DNA of 64,000 nucleotides from Rachycentron canadum (GCA_038496675.1 CM076653.1:21132476-21196475); one strand, 5' to 3'; positions 10,961-24,363 are shown, counted from the stretch's first letter. The notes: generated by a model from the sequence alone, not told the origin. Numbers and translations: made by a program.

Positions 10961-12101
10961 ACTTTAGTAGGCACCTGTCAGTCTGTCAGAATGTAACAAT
11001 TAAAAGAATATTTCTATGCGATTGTCTGTCACCAAATGTTTGGTATTAAGGCATTCTTTTAACTTGTATATTCCCAATTATAACACACTAAATTGCAAAA
11101 GTATACTCTATTTTGAATTCTGGGGATGAGGCTTACAACTTAGCAATAGTGTGTTAAATAAATTGTCATACTTTGGCTTTTATTGACTCACTTTCAAACG
11201 GATCTTGAATTTATAATAGCAATTGGAAACAACTTGGAAATGTTAATGGATTATTTTCAGATAGAGCACAAATTATCTGGTGCACTGCACCTTCATCAAA
11301 GTTTCTGTTACCTTTTGCTGATGATCTTGTTGTTTATATCACAAACACATTTTTCAGCTTCAGAAATAATTATATCTGCTTCTTGTATGGCTATGGAAAC
11401 TATACCATCATAGTGAAACAAGATTCTCCTTTTAAACCCAGTTTTAAAGCTTATGTAGTGAGACAGAATTTTGTATCTTGTAACTTGCATCTTGCATTTT
11501 TTGTAAGTAGTAATAGTAGTAAGTAATTGTTGCTTGTTATGCAATATATGATATTTCTACTTTCTTTTTGTTTGTTCTGCTAATATATTGCTATATATAT
11601 TTCTTAAATTTTAAACTGTGTTGTGATGGGCAGTTGTTTTATTTCCATATTTCTTTTTTGGTGAGATCTCTTTAAAAGTTCTTTCCATCACATCTCTTGC
11701 TCTCCTTTTTGCTTTTTTTAGTATTGCATCTTTTTTTACCTGTGCAAATAAATAAACTTAATTTTACATGATAAAGTGAGTACTTCAGGGAGATTGGTGG
11801 CAACACCACAGTATATATTGGCCTCTCTAGGCTGGTCAGTATGTGATCCATCATCACCTTGATAATGAAATAACAGTCCGGACAGATCACTGCCTCACAA
11901 ACACAGTGTTACTCACGGCTTTCTATCTGTCCTTATTGCTCTCTATAGGTGTGAAATCAATATGAGTCCTAACAACCATAAAAAGGTTCAGGAGAAAGCA
12001 ACTCAGGAGAAAATACTCCATCCTGTGATTAACCACAACTGACTATATTGTGCCTCTCCCACAGGGTGTGTGAGGTGTCACTGTGTGTGGGCGCCCTTGG
12101 A

Positions 12102-12103
<2 letters not shown>

Positions 12104-12160
<57 letters not shown>

Positions 12161-12166
12161 GTGTGT
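12104..12166. repeat. (TG)n microsatellite, about 31 units with one interruption
   Basis: This is a long TG tract broken by a single GCG near the 3' end. Confidence 0.95.
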
Positions 12167-12500
12167 TTTCCTCGAGGCAGCATGGCACCAATAAAGAGGT
12201 GACACAGACACACCATTCAAAAGATGGACTGAAAGGGGAAATGAAAGCATGACACCTTAGAGACCAACCAAGGGGGACAGAGAGAGAGAGGCACATGTAA
12301 TATTGCCATGTGCTTGGGGAAACATTGGTACAATGCTAATGTTAAGGTGCCTCAATCATAGTCATGAGACCAATTTTGTTGAGGAGCACAGTTTTAATAG
12401 GAAACTTGTTGGGTTTTATTTAGGATTGATAATTCATATATCCATTATTCCACAAGTATTTTTTATTTCATCAACAATAAATGTGTGAGTTTGTTTTTTT

Positions 12501-12527
12501 GTGGGGCTTTTCTCATGTAAGCCCCAC
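12501..12527. repeat. 9-bp perfect hairpin
   Basis: GTGGGGCTT at 12501..12509 pairs with AAGCCCCAC at 12519..12527 across a 9-base loop. Confidence 0.85.
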
Positions 12528-13954
12528 TAAATGTATATAATTTGAACATGTTGAAAGAAACACTCAAATTTCTTAGACATGAAGTTGTCAGTTTATTAGG
12601 TTTATCTATAGTAGGTGGACCTGGTAAACGCTAATATATGAGCTGGCTAGAGTGGTGGAGGGAGTAGGCAGTGAAATAGCAGTGAGACATTGTGTTAGAG
12701 TCATACAGATAGAATGAGCATGAAACGTATACAGACAACATAAGGGTGAGATCAGTCGTATTGTTATATATGATTGGATAGTTATGAAACACAAAACTAC
12801 AAGAAGAAGCACTACCTTTGCATTTTTAAATCTAAGACTTTTAAATCATATTGCTACATTTTATTTTCCAAGGTAATCAGCTCTGTCCACTAGAGGAAGT
12901 GAAAAACTAAAATAAAACTAAAACAAGGTATTAGTGGAATTAAACAGCTCATAATTATAGAGTGATCTGATTATAGGGATATTATCCCTTCTTCATTCAT
13001 TGTAATACAGCATAAGTCTTATATGCCCAGCCCTTGATTGAAAAGCAGGTTCATATGTGCCTTTATGATCAGTATAATGTAAAGTCTGCTGGTGAAAGAG
13101 AGTTACACAAGAGAAATATGGAAGTGATGAATAACATACTTGATACTTTCAGACCAGATGTGTGGTTTAGGCACATGATTACACAGGGGTATTTGTGTTG
13201 CCATTAAAATGATGATCCAACAACAACAACCTCTGCATATGTCTACATTCACAGAACCATCCACTGTTGTCTTATCATTGCTGCTTTGCAAAAATGTATC
13301 AAACACAGATGATACAGCAAACTCGGCTGTATTTATTGTCTTCTCCCATCAGTCTTATATAACACTGACAGTGTTGATGGACAGTATTAGCTGTTCTTGA
13401 GTGGCCTTACATTTAGAATAGTTCACATACACACGCCCACACAGACATACACCCTTAATGACCTTTGTATCGCCATGAGGATGAGATATGCTTATGCACA
13501 CAAGTGCTGTAGACACAGTGCACTTAGTCATACATTTGTTTTATACAGAGACACACACATAAATCAAACAGTGTTGTCATTAGTGTGGGTTTGGTGATCG
13601 GTCATCATAATGCAGACAACTATTGCAGGTGAATCACTGGATCAACAAGCTATTGTTCCTCCATTCTCTGTGTAATTTGATCAAGAGCAGCTGGATGAGC
13701 AGCACGAATATTCCTCAATGATCCCACATTCTCATCATCACTTTTCATGGTCATTTGGCATTTACCCCGTAATTTTCTTATCGGCATCTATGCTGTCACA
13801 ACTTTAATATATTTCTATCTATATTAACATTTGAATAATTTACAGATGCATTTTACGTTTCAACAATTTAGGTAAAAGTTATAGCTGCATTGCATTATAA
13901 ATTTACTGACCAACAACAGCAAGTGTAGAAATAACAGCATGAGGACATGCAGTT

Positions 13955-14205
13955 TTAGGAGTAGTTCAACATTTTAGGAAATGTGCTTACTCACTTCCTT
14001 ATAGTATGTATGACGATATGAAGCTACAGCCAATTTAAAAATCCACCTACTGCACCTGCACCTCAAAATTCCACTAATTAATGAGGTCGCTTTTTAAAAA
14101 ATTTGATACAAAACCGAAGTGTAAAAACAAATTGTGTCTACTTCTTAACTGGCTTCGATGACTTACTGTTGTCCTAAGATAAGCTGATGAACTTCTGGCT
14201 GTAAT
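13955..14205 (+). repeat. Fish dispersed repeat, family with GAAGCTACAGCC and CACTAATTAA
   Basis: The segment matches in order the landmarks of a dispersed element I recognise from many percomorph loci: an opening like TTCAACATTTTAGGAAATG, then ATATGAAGCTACAGCCA, AATCCACCTAC, CACTAATTAATGAG, and CCGAAGTGTAAAAAC. It is internally deleted. A second, shorter and inverted relative lies in a trak1 intron (50680..50922). The formal family name is not known to me. Confidence 0.6.
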
Positions 14206-15879
14206 TTCATATTCACTATTATGAGAGGAACATGGTGCTGAGCAGTTAAAGCAGTAGTTAAAACTCATACATGTATTGAAAAATACATGACATGGGCCCC
14301 GAGGCACAGGGAGAACAATGGCCCCAGATTTCAAACTCATTCAATTAATTAAATTGATTGATCAATTAACAGACAGAAAATGCCATGTTTTATTTTACTT
14401 TGTTAAAGCAAAGGTACAAAAAAATGTCCAGTTTCTGAGTTTTTTTTTTCTTAGTTGTTTAAAATAAACTGTAAGACATCATCTTGGGCTTTAGGAAGTC
14501 ATGATGGCCATTTTTCACCATATTGTGACAATTCATACTAAATGTTTTATACTATCCTAATAAAAATTATTAGCTACTGCTATAGATAGCTGCATTATAG
14601 TCACTGAACAGACATCAGGTTTCAGAGAGCAATTTGAACATTTTCATAAAAACTGTGAAACAAAAAAGACAAATACTGTCACATTGAGCAGTGGTGAAAA
14701 ACAGCAATTCAGATACATCATTCATTGCGCATCAATAAGACTTTATTCACATATTCGCATGTACAAAAGTCTGAATTATATAAAATCTCCCAGTGCAATA
14801 GATCCTAACATCTGTACCCTGAGAAAAAGATTGAAATGGACAGATCAGCTGCCACAGTGCAAATGGCTGTTTTAGAGCAATTTTGTTGATTGCTCAATCT
14901 GGTAACATCACATAATTTGATTATACATGAATTATTCTGAACCATGCATGACGGTGTGAGCTGTCTCCTAACAACTATTCACACCCCTGAAACTATGCCA
15001 CTATGTTCATTACAAAAAAAAAAAAAAAAAAAAACATTTAAAAAGAAAAAAGGGTAGAGATATATTGACCTTCTTTGCTTAAATTGACAGCAGCTGGCTG
15101 ATAACTGGAACAAAACAGATTTACATATTTCTATGTCATGACTGAGCAGATTTGATCTTAACACATGGCCATCAAATATTCAGCTGGTAAATTCCTTTGA
15201 CCCCTATGCTCATTGTTGACCAAAGTGTAACTTAATCACACATCTAATGGGCTGAAACTGTCTCGTATTATTCAAGATGTTTTAATTTTCACACACATTT
15301 GTCGAGGAAGGTCAGAGAAAGGGAGGATTGCTGGAAGATTGGTTTAATTGGATCTGAGTCACTCTGCAAAGTCACTTGTCTTTCATCAAGAGCAGAGAAA
15401 ACAGAACATAGAAATACTCTGACTGATACTTATTTAAAAGACACAAACATGCTGTCTTGCCTTGAGTGTTGTGTCTTGACTTTGTCTGTCTTTCAGTTTG
15501 GCTGACAACCTTTTAACAGGCTGAGAATTATCCTTGTTGAACAGAAAGGCAACAGATTGTTTGATATTGATTGATATGTTGATAATTTGCAACCACTTAG
15601 CTGATAACTAGAATAAGAGCGGACAAGCTCTGAAGGAGAAACTGAGGTAAAGAGCAGTCCTGGTACAGTCACCGTTAATGAGATCTAGAAAACAAAAAGA
15701 GTTTTGGAGGAAAAAAAACACAGTAGTAGAGTTTATTAGTTACCTCCAGGCATGGTGTATATGCTGTGTATCAAGTCAATAAGGAAAGGGTAGACACACA
15801 GCTCTTTCCAGACATAAATTAAAATGGTACCTGTGGGTACAGTCAAAAATCTATGTCTAGAACAGCAAGTCAAACTCAA
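14206..15879. other. Intergenic, nothing recognised
   Basis: It contains an A21 run at 15014..15034. No gene or known element was identified. Confidence 0.5.
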
Positions 15880-16570
15880 GCTGCCCAAAGCGTCTAATGT
15901 CTTTTTAATGGCAACAAAATGATGTTTTAGGGTATGGCTCTATTAGCAGGCACATTGGCAAAGACAGGGGACATCAACAAGGCAAACAAGAGAGAACATG
16001 GCAGCTGTGTGGGCACTGTGGGACTGTACTGAGCTAAGTGCTAAAGTCAGCATGGTCACAGTGATAAGGCTGATGCCAAGCAGGTGTAATATGTGCCATG
16101 CTTACCATCTTAGTTTAGCATACTAACATTTCCTAATTACAAATTAAAGCTGATGGCATGATGAGAAAACCAATAGCTACGCAGGTGATAAACCACAATA
16201 ATGGACAAATTATTAGAATCATCAATGATGGTTCAAGGTTGAATGCCAGAGGACAACCAAGGTTGTTACAGTTCATCTGTGGGGGAACACGAATGTTCAA
16301 ATTCCATAATCCATTAAATAGTCAAGGCCAAGTCACTCAAAGCCAAAAATGTCAACCTTGGGGTGGTGGTAGAGCTAAAATCAGGAAATCACAAAAGATA
16401 GGATCCATTGTCTGAGTACCATTAATCTTTGTACTGCATTTTGTGGCAGTACATCCAATAGTGGTTGACATATTTCTGTCTGTACTAAAGTTGTGGACTG
16501 ACTTAGTGACAAACTACCATTTCCCGAGCTAGTCCACCATCATTGCTTTAACCAAAGTGAATGGATATGT
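15880..16570 (+). repeat. Long fish dispersed repeat with GAGCTAARTGCTAA core
   Basis: The sequence follows a familiar teleost repeat: CTGTACTGAGCTAAGTGCTA near 16024, CAGCATG, CAGGTGTAATATGTGCCATG, ACCATCTTAGTTTAGCAT, and then GTGGGGGAACACGAATGTTC. It continues with AATGTCAACCTTGGGGTGGT and CATCCAATAGTGGTTGACAT, and an end like AAAGTTGTGGACTGACTTAG. It is non-coding. A second, heavily deleted copy lies at 53520..53705. The class (non-autonomous transposon or satellite-like) is not known to me. Confidence 0.65.
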
Positions 16571-18124
16571 TGGCGGTGTAGGATTTTTGATGCTGCGCCA
16601 TATATATGAGGAAAATGTCATTTTAGCAGAAACTGCTGAAACTTTACAAAACTTGATGGATTGAAATTCATGAAGAGACCTTCCAGCTCACATACATTCA
16701 GCTCTTATATTTGATGTTCAACTGAATGCATTCAACCAGTGATTGTGTTGTTTCCCCTACACAGAGCTGTCAAAAAGAAGGATTACAAAGATTAGTCATT
16801 GACTTTAATGTTAAGCAAGACATTCTGCTCTTACCAGATGCCATCTTCCATGAAATATGATTGCCTGTGTCTGTGGTGGTGCCCACCCAGATATCATTAA
16901 ATACTACCAATTAAGTTGTGATTTGTGACACTGTTGGTTCCTGACACGAAAACACTTTAAATCAATGTTTCCAAGCATGACTTTCAATGAAACCTATCCT
17001 TTGTCCAACATTCTTCTCTAATATATGTTTCCTGTTCTAAATGTTTCTGTATCCTCAACTTTGAAATACCTTTTTGTATTATTATCTTAAAGTCTAACCT
17101 TTGTAAATTTCAAGCTTTTTTTTTTTTTTTTTACCATTGAGTAAAGATTTCAGGCAAGGAACACTCAAGTAAGTTTACTCTACTAATCCATTTGTGTGGA
17201 ACAAATCTTTAGTATACCCATTTGTGCACTGTTTCCATTTTTTAGTTCAACCATCATCCATTAGTCAGCCCATCCATCCATTAAAGATGCTCTCTTGCCA
17301 GAAAACCCATATAATAGACACATAGATCATAGAGACAAAGTGGTTAAAGACAGATTTGTCTGATTCTCCTTAAAAGCAAGCAAAAAGTTTTCCTCAACAG
17401 ACAAAGGCCTAATGCTTCAACCCTTTATTCTCACCCTTGTCTACTCTTTTTCTCCAAAGCGGTTTGAAGAGAAACATTTCAGACTAAAGTGGTTTCAAGA
17501 AGATATGGACTTATTCAATCTTATGGCTCCCTAGTGATCCTCATAGCTTTTGGCTGGACCACAACAGTGGTCTTAGCCCTATAACCTGGAATGTCCCTGA
17601 CTTACAATATTTCCACCTCTAGTCAGCAGGGTGCCTCGTCACTGAGTTGGAGTTTCTGGTGCAAACAGGTTCTATTAGTGTTGCTACTTAGCTATATTTA
17701 GAGACTTTCAAACAAATTGGGTATAAACCTTGCACATGACTGGACAATGTATGAATTCTGATCAGGTTACACCTCAAGTCTACAAAGTTGCTTTGGTTTC
17801 CTGGCTACTCGGGACCTGCATGGAAGTGAAGGAGAACTTCCACTACACTGCGCCTTGTCTGCATTATGACAAATAAACTATGGAAGGAGGGAGGAAGAAA
17901 AGTAATTCACAACAAGACTTTGTACAAAGAGCTTTGACCAATTATCCATATCAAACAGAGGGAGCTAGACTGAAAGACCTGCCTTAAATAAACGTCTGTT
18001 ATGTTTTGGAGTTGAAAGTATAAAGGCTAAACTATTGTTGAACCCAGACAGAGGCTGCTCTGTATGAGAGACAAACTAAGAAAGATAGTTTATCTCTGAC
18101 AAAATTATCTGATAGCCCATCTGT
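16571..18124. other. Intergenic, nothing recognised
   Basis: It contains a T-run at about 17117..17132. No coding frame or repeat family was identified. Confidence 0.5.
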
Positions 18125-18215
18125 TAGACCACCTGCCTGCTAGGCTTAGTCCTTGCTGAGATGGCACAGGTTTGAGTCCAGCCTCTCTCATCTTTATTCC
18201 TCAGTGCATTTTAGG
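18125..18215 (+). mobile_element. Possible tRNA-derived SINE fragment
   Basis: GGTTTGAGTCCAGCCTC (near 18171) matches a pol III B box in the form seen in fish SINEs (GGTTCGAGTCCAGCCTC). It is preceded by a diverged A-box-like part (CTGTTAGACCACCTGCCTGC) and followed by a CTTTATTCCTC tail. It is too degenerate to be a tRNA gene. Confidence 0.45.
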
Positions 18216-18650
18216 CCCAACAATTGAGACTGGAGTGATCTCAAAGGCACAGACAATTGAGATCTCAATATTTTCTTGAGAGTTAAAGAAGAGACTACAT
18301 TAAGCAAAAAAAGTTTTCTCTGGGATCATCCTAATGATGTTAACTAAGAGCAACTCTGGTCTTTAAAATCCATTATATGATACTAAAGACACATTTCATT
18401 TAGCTTACCCTAACTGAGGGGAGCTAGCTGTAAGTTTTGCATTTACAAGACAAGAAGTAGTAATGCATCCTCTAAGAATCACTATTTCTTTAGGGCAGCC
18501 TGGGTGAAAATGTGATGGGGCTAACTGCTTAGCATACTCACTTCAGTTCAGGAAAAGAAGTAATAGAAATTGAAGCAAAATAATAATGTTGCTCTCTACC
18601 TCTGGAGACAGCTCTTGGTGAGTAAAGGAAGAATTAAACTTGATGCTGAA
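18216..18650. other. Intergenic flank of the LINE, nothing recognised
   Basis: No gene or repeat was identified. A target-site duplication for the neighbouring LINE was looked for by eye and not found. Confidence 0.4.
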
Positions 18651-21600
18651 GGCAAGGGCAAGGCAAGGCAATTTTATTTGTATAGCCCATTTTTACAAAC
18701 AGTTTGTCTCAAAGGGCTTTACATAGCATCATAACAACATCCTCTGCCCTTAGACCCTCACATCGGCTGAGGAAAAACTCAAAACAAAACCCTTTTAACA
18801 GGGAAAAAAAGAGAAACCTCATGGTGAGCAACAGAGGAGGGATCCCTCACCCAGGACGGGCAGACGTGCAATAGATGTTGTATACAGACAAGAAAACAGG
18901 TAACAATACAGAATATGCACAGATGGAAATGGTGTCAGGAGTTACTGAAGGCAGTTTTTGGTGGGAGGGAAGGCAGGGAGAGTCAGGCAGCTTAATGGGG
19001 GTAATGGGTGGTCGACCGGTTCCTGGGAGCGAAGAGCAGGTCGGTTTAACAGCAGGGGTAAAAGGGGAAGGGGGTGATGCAGGGGGCGGTTGGTGGAGAT
19101 AGATGGAGCTTCGGTGGATCTGTGGAAACACAAATAGAGAGAGAGCCAGACACCAAGGCCAAACAACAGGTGCAGTAGATAGTGAAAATGATAATTTAAA
19201 GTGTGGGAGAGGAGAGGAGAGGAGAGGGAAGAGCTCCATGTAACCTGATGTGTCCCCCAGCAGTCTAAGCCTATAGCAGCATAAAAATGGTTGAGAGCTA
19301 CCTGAACCGGCCCTAACTAAACGCTCTGTCATAGAGGAAGGTTTTAAGCCTAGTCTTAAATGTAGTAAGAGTGTCTGCCTCTCTGACCCATGGAGAGAGT
19401 TGGTTCCATAGTAAAGGAGCCCGATAACTGAAGGCTCTACCTCCCAGTCTGTTTTTAAAGATACTGGGAGTCACTAACAGACCTGCATGCTGGGAGCGAA
19501 GTGCTCTGGAAGGATAATAAGGGACTATGAGGTCTTTCAAATAAGATGGAGCTTTGTCATTAAGGGCTTTATAAGTCAGCAGAAGGATTTTGAAGTCGAC
19601 TCGATATCCTACAGGAAGCCAATGGAGAGAAGCTAAAGTGGGAGAGATGTGTTCTCTTTTACTAACTCCTGTCAATATCCTTGCTGCAGCGTTCTGGACT
19701 AACTGCAGACTCTTTAGAGAGTTTTTTGGACATCCTGACAACAGAGAGTTACAGTAGTCCAGTCTAGAGGTGATAAATGCATGTACTAGTTTCTCAGCAT
19801 CACTCTGAGAGAGGATATTCCTAATTTTGGCTATGCTGCGCAGGTGAAAAAAGGCAGTCCTAGTCACATGTTTAATGTGTGAGCTGAATGAAAGGTCTTG
19901 GTCAAATATTACTCCAAGGTTCCTTGCGGTCATACTAGAGTTCAGGGTGATGCCATCTAGATAAGCAATCTGCAAAGAGAAGGTGTCCCTGAGATGTTTA
20001 GGTCCAAACACAATGACCTCTGTTTTATCTGAGTTTAGTTGAAGGAAGTTAGTGGACATCCAGGATTTGATGTCTTTTAGGCAGTCTTGCAGATTGGTGA
20101 GGCGGCTTTTATCATCTGGTTCCATCGATACGTAGAGCTGGGTGTCATCTGCGTAACAGTGGAAGTCGATTGAGTGTTTCCGGATTATATCGCCTAATGG
20201 AAGTATGTAAAGAATGAAAAGAATTGGCCCTAAAACTGAGCCCTGTGGTACGCCATACGTAACTCTGCTGTACTCTGAATTGTCATTGTTAACACTAACA
20301 AACTGAAACCTATCGGATAAGTATGATTTTAACCATTTTAGGGCAGAGCCTTTAATCCCGATTTCATGTTCTAGTCTCTGCAGCAGAATGCTGTGGTCAA
20401 TGGTGTCAAATGCAGCACTGATGTCCAGAAGTACCAGTATAGAGACCAGATCTCTATCAGAAGCTATAAGAAGATCGTTGGAGACTTTTACCAGTGCTGT
20501 TTCAGTGCTATGGTGTTCTCTGAATCCAGATTGGAAAGCTTCAAACAGTTCATTACTGTGCAGGTGTTCATGTAGCTGCTCTAGAACCACCTTCTCAAGG
20601 ATCTTGGAGATATAGGGAAGGTTGGATATGGGCCTATAATTTGCTAACACGCCTGGATCTAGAGAAGGCTTTTTAAGTAAGGGATTAATAACTGCCACCT
20701 TAAAGGCCTGTGGCACATACCCTGTGACTAAGGAAAGATTGATCTGGTTCAGTATGGAAGTGTTAACTAAGGGGAAGACATCCTTGAGCAGTCTTGTTGG
20801 GACTGGATCAAGTAGACATGTGGCTGATTTAGAGGAGGTAATAGCAGAAGTTAAGTCTGACAGGTCAATGGGGGTGAAGCTTTCAAGGTATGCATTAAGT
20901 CTGGGAGATGCTTCTATAGGCACTACAGTCTGTGGTTCATCATTGGCAATCCTTGCTCTAATATTCACAATCTTTTCAGTAAAGAAATTTAGGAATTCAT
21001 TGCTGTTGAGAGTCGGAGGGATGCATGGCTCAACAGCACTATGGTTCTTGGTCAGCCTGGCTACAGTGCTGAAAAGGAACCTGGGGTTGTTTTTATTCTT
21101 TTCTATTAAAGATGAATAATACGTGCTTCTGGTTTTACGAAGTTCTTTTTTATATAATAATAAACTATCCTTCCAAGCTTGACGGTCTTCCTCACGTTGG
21201 CTGGAATGTGTTTTCCTTTCCAGCCGTCTGGTCTTCTGCTTCAAGGTGCGCAGGTTCAGGCTGTACCAGGGAGCTATCCTCTTGTGGTTGATAACCTTCT
21301 TTTTCAGAGGGGCTACGGCATTGAGTGTCCCAAGGAGTGCTGCTGCAGTGCTATCTACAAGATAATCTACCTGCAAGGGAGTCAGATCAGCATAGCTGCC
21401 CATTGTAATGCTACTAGGTGTGGCAGCAAGCTCTGCTGGAATGAGCTCTTTAAATCTAGAGACAGCAATATCAGATAAACATCTACTGTAGTAGGACTTT
21501 TTCCCAAGTAAAATATAATTTGTCAAGGTAAATTCAAATGTTATTAAAGAATGGTCAGAGATGACAGGGTTTTGAGGGAAAACTGTAATGTGCTCAGCTT

Positions 21601-21845
21601 CTATCCCATAGGTTAGTACTAAGTCGAGGACATGATTAAAGGAGTGAGTTGGTTTATCTACCCTCTGAGAGAAGCCAATTGAATCTAAGAGAGACTTAAA
21701 TGCAACAGCCAGACAATCATCATCAACATCCACATGAATGTTGAAGTCACCCACTATAATGACTTTGTCTGATTCCATTGCTAAGTTTGACAGAAAGTCT
21801 GGGAATTCCTCTAAGACAAGACTAAGAACAATATTTTTTCCTAGA
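18651..21845 (-). mobile_element. 5'-truncated non-LTR retrotransposon (CR1/L2-like LINE)
   Basis: The element reads on the minus strand. It has a long ORF2, then a 3' UTR of about 660 bases ending in a tandem TTGCC-type tail (plus strand GGCAAGGGCAAGGCAAGGCA at 18651..18670). Short tandem tails rather than poly(A) are typical of CR1/L2-type LINEs. The 3' part carries the fish LINE/SINE landmarks AAAGCCCTTTGAGACAAACT and GGGCTATACAAATAAAATTG. The 5' end is lost within the endonuclease, and the exact break (about 21815..21850) is estimated from where similarity to the domain fades. The clade name is inferred from RT motifs and tail type only. Confidence 0.85.
19313..21778 (-). CDS. LINE ORF2: C-terminal endonuclease plus reverse transcriptase (821 codons, 5'-truncated)
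   Basis: The frame is open for over 2.4 kb and continues upstream of the first ATG. The residues before it ([11 protein letters not shown]) still look like endonuclease, so this ATG is not the native start. Motifs in order are endonuclease VGDFNIHVD (residues 9-17) and SDHSLI (74-79), which carries the catalytic SDH. The RT has YRPISNLP (381-388), [12 protein letters not shown] (451-462), [10 protein letters not shown] (509-518) and the catalytic YADD (542-545). The C-terminal region has [13 protein letters not shown] and ends in a basic [15 protein letters not shown]. All catalytic aspartates seen are intact and there is no internal stop, which suggests a fairly young insertion. With the endonuclease N-terminus missing it should be unable to move by itself. 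Confidence 0.9.
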   Translation of the reverse strand: MESDKVIIVGDFNIHVDVDDDCLAVAFKSLLDSIGFSQRVDKPTHSFNHVLDLVLTYGIEAEHITVFPQNPVISDHSLITFEFTLTNYILLGKKSYYSRCLSDIAVSRFKELIPAELAATPSSITMGSYADLTPLQVDYLVDSTAAALLGTLNAVAPLKKKVINHKRIAPWYSLNLRTLKQKTRRLERKTHSSQREEDRQAWKDSLLLYKKELRKTRSTYYSSLIEKNKNNPRFLFSTVARLTKNHSAVEPCIPPTLNSNEFLNFFTEKIVNIRARIANDEPQTVVPIEASPRLNAYLESFTPIDLSDLTSAITSSKSATCLLDPVPTRLLKDVFPLVNTSILNQINLSLVTGYVPQAFKVAVINPLLKKPSLDPGVLANYRPISNLPYISKILEKVVLEQLHEHLHSNELFEAFQSGFREHHSTETALVKVSNDLLIASDRDLVSILVLLDISAAFDTIDHSILLQRLEHEIGIKGSALKWLKSYLSDRFQFVSVNNDNSEYSRVTYGVPQGSVLGPILFILYILPLGDIIRKHSIDFHCYADDTQLYVSMEPDDKSRLTNLQDCLKDIKSWMSTNFLQLNSDKTEVIVFGPKHLRDTFSLQIAYLDGITLNSSMTARNLGVIFDQDLSFSSHIKHVTRTAFFHLRSIAKIRNILSQSDAEKLVHAFITSRLDYCNSLLSGCPKNSLKSLQLVQNAAARILTGVSKREHISPTLASLHWLPVGYRVDFKILLLTYKALNDKAPSYLKDLIVPYYPSRALRSQHAGLLVTPSIFKNRLGGRAFSYRAPLLWNQLSPWVREADTLTTFKTRLKTFLYDRAFS

Positions 21846-23255
21846 CTGGTAAGTAAACAGCTGTTAATGCTAATGTTGGTTATGTGGCAATGTTGTCCAT
21901 ATAAATAGTAAAAAAAGCAAAAAAAAAAAAAATAGATCCTTAAACATTTGTGACAAGCTTCAGCATTTTAGTGTCAAAACCTCAAACTATGATGTCTGAT
22001 GTGGCAATTGATACATATTTATATTCCATCCCAACAACAGGAGCTTATTTTATATTTTATATTATATTATTTTAACAAGCACCTTCAACCTGAGAGTGGT
22101 GAACTAATGAGAACCACTGGTTTGGTCCATTCATCACTAGGACACCATAAATAATTAACTTTGTAATGTTTTAATTCCTGGTTTCTGCAGGCAGGTTTAC
22201 ACACACACACACACACTGGGCTGATTAGTGGTATTAGTTTCTCTCTATATACTCTCTATATACTCTGGAGATTAATTGTTTAAGCTTATTAAATCAGGAC
22301 AGACCATAATCCATGCCAGTGAAAGTAGCCTTAACTGTGCTGGATCTGAAAAGGACTGAAAATTAAGTAACAGAGTAAGGAAAGTAAGGATTTACATCAT
22401 GAAGCATTTACATTTGCATGTTTGAAGAGTATTTTTTTAATCAATTGGAGTAAAGATGTACAGTACAAGTACCACTTACAACATTAGTAATCAGAATGAG
22501 AGACATAAATTAGGACAGAGGATTGTTGAGTAAAATGTCATTTCCTAAATTCTCAAGTGTCAGAGATTTATTTGGATGAGTAACAGTCTCACAAAATTGT
22601 AAGGTGTTTGATTGCAATGTGTTGCCTTTTCTCACACTGCAATTCATCTCTTTGCCACATGCCTCAATTTCCAGCCTATGATCTGATCTAACAGTTGATC
22701 AAAGAGGAGAATTTAATATCATGACCAGCTAGGTAAATTTTTAGTAGACCAGAAGCCTAGCCTGGGAACACCCAAATAATAATCAATATCTTCCCTCTTG
22801 GTCAGTAAATATATCCAGGAGCCACTTATCAACCAGCCTCTAATTATGCAGAATAAACAGTGCACACAGACATTGACATAAACATGCACACACACATGCA
22901 CATTGATTATGACTAATTAATCAATATTAATCATAATACAAGAAAAATGCTGTATCTTTGCCCTTTAGATGTACATGTAAATAATGAGCTCCATACTAGT
23001 TGCTGATGCAGACTTGTCTTGCATACACACACACACCGCACCAGCTTACACGTGCTACCTGGTGCTTCCTGTGATTATTACTATAATAGCTTCCTGTAAA
23101 AATGTCATTAGTGGCACAGGTGGGATCATAAATCATATTTAACACTGTTGAACTTTTCATTAATGATAACCACACACAAAAAATCAATATGAGACTGCTT
23201 GTATCCATGCTGTAAAATCCAACAAAGATATAACCTGCAAATGTAATCACAACTG
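21846..23255. other. Intergenic, nothing recognised
   Basis: It contains a short A-rich run near 21920 and a short CA tract near 22200. No gene was identified. Confidence 0.5.
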
Positions 23256-23263
23256 TATATACA

Positions 23264-23310
23264 GTACTGTGCAAAGGTCTTAGGCCACCCTTAGATTTGT
23301 TTTTTTATCA
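23264..23310 (+). mobile_element. Tc1/mariner-type terminal inverted repeat fragment
   Basis: TACAGTACTGTGCAAAGGTC followed by TTAGGCCACC, preceded by TA, matches the ends of a common fish Tc1-like family (ACAGTACTGTGCAAAAGTCT, then TAGGC). The opposite end (GCCTAAGAC...GTACTGTA) was not found nearby. The following 200 bases are AT-rich without transposase motifs. Confidence 0.6.
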
Positions 23311-24363
23311 AAGCCATAGTGACCTTATACAATTATTTCTCAGTCTCTTTATTAGAATACAACGAGAAAATACGGGAAATGTATAGCAGTATTAAAAAAT
23401 AGAAAAAAAAAATGCCAGAAAAAACTTTGTTCAACTAACAGTCTAAAACAAAAAGATAATCAAACACAAATTTTGACATTTTGTAGACTTAATGTTTAAT
23501 TAAAAGAATAAAAATAATAATTGTGATTTGTTGCCCCACTGCAGTATATCCATTTTTCCCAATAGCATTGGGACTTTTGACCTCTTGTTTCCTCCCTCTC
23601 TTTAATGCATTGTAGGTGTAGTTGGCTGATCTGGGATTGACACAAAATTGCTGTTAAATCTACATCTGAAATTACCATAAATATTTGGCTGGAGATTCGG
23701 TTGCCTGGTGTTGATGATGATTCCTTTCATCACCATCATTTCTTGCACATTTCACAGTATGGAAAACACAGGAGTCAGTTCAGACATTTTAGAGGGAGTG
23801 GAAACTGTAGGTGTTTAATTAGTCCTTCACCAGATCTGTTTCTTAAAAAAAAAAGTTTGTTAAAGTTATTTGAAAATATCATACTTTTGAAGGCTGAAAA
23901 TTAATTTGCACCATCCTTGATGAATTCCTGTTTAATGGGATGCTGTGTGCCAAAGCAAAGACTGTTTGTCATCTTAATTTATATTAATAAGTAAGTAAAG
24001 TTTTGTTCCTAAATCTGACACTGCAGTGATGTATCTTCTTATAGATTGATTTTTGAATTATTGTGTCATGATCTAGCCAACTACTCGAATTCAAACAGTC
24101 TTTATTCATTATGTATTGGTTCGATTGAAGTGGAGGCTACTTCTGACTTAATAGCAACAGCCATGAAAGTGCAGCCGTCTGAATAATACAGAGTTTGTCA
24201 CATTCACAGCTGGGCCATGGTGTTTTTTTTTTTTTTAAAGAATTGTTTGAGTATCAGAGTTTTAGCTCTCAAAGCTCTTGCACTGAAACCTCAATCCAAA
24301 GTAAAATAGCAGACATAAGCATTGTTCTTGTCCACTTTTAAATGTTACAATGAGACAGACATA
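23311..24363. other. Intergenic, nothing recognised
   Basis: This AT-rich sequence may include the body of the Tc1-like fragment. No coding similarity was seen. Confidence 0.4.

Larger units (their letters stand above)
10961..13954. other. Intergenic with TG microsatellite and a small hairpin
   Basis: It contains a long TG tract (12104..12166) and a 9-bp hairpin GTGGGGCTT / AAGCCCCAC (12501..12527). Nothing else was recognised; the open frames here are short and partly made by the repeat. Confidence 0.5.

Noticed and set aside
12029..12296. Frames coding poly-Val/Cys or poly-Thr/His
   Set aside because: They are translations of a TG microsatellite.
18847..19332. 161-codon minus-strand frame rich in Pro, Ser and Leu
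   Set aside because: It lies in the 3' UTR of the LINE, in a different frame from ORF2, and has low-complexity content.
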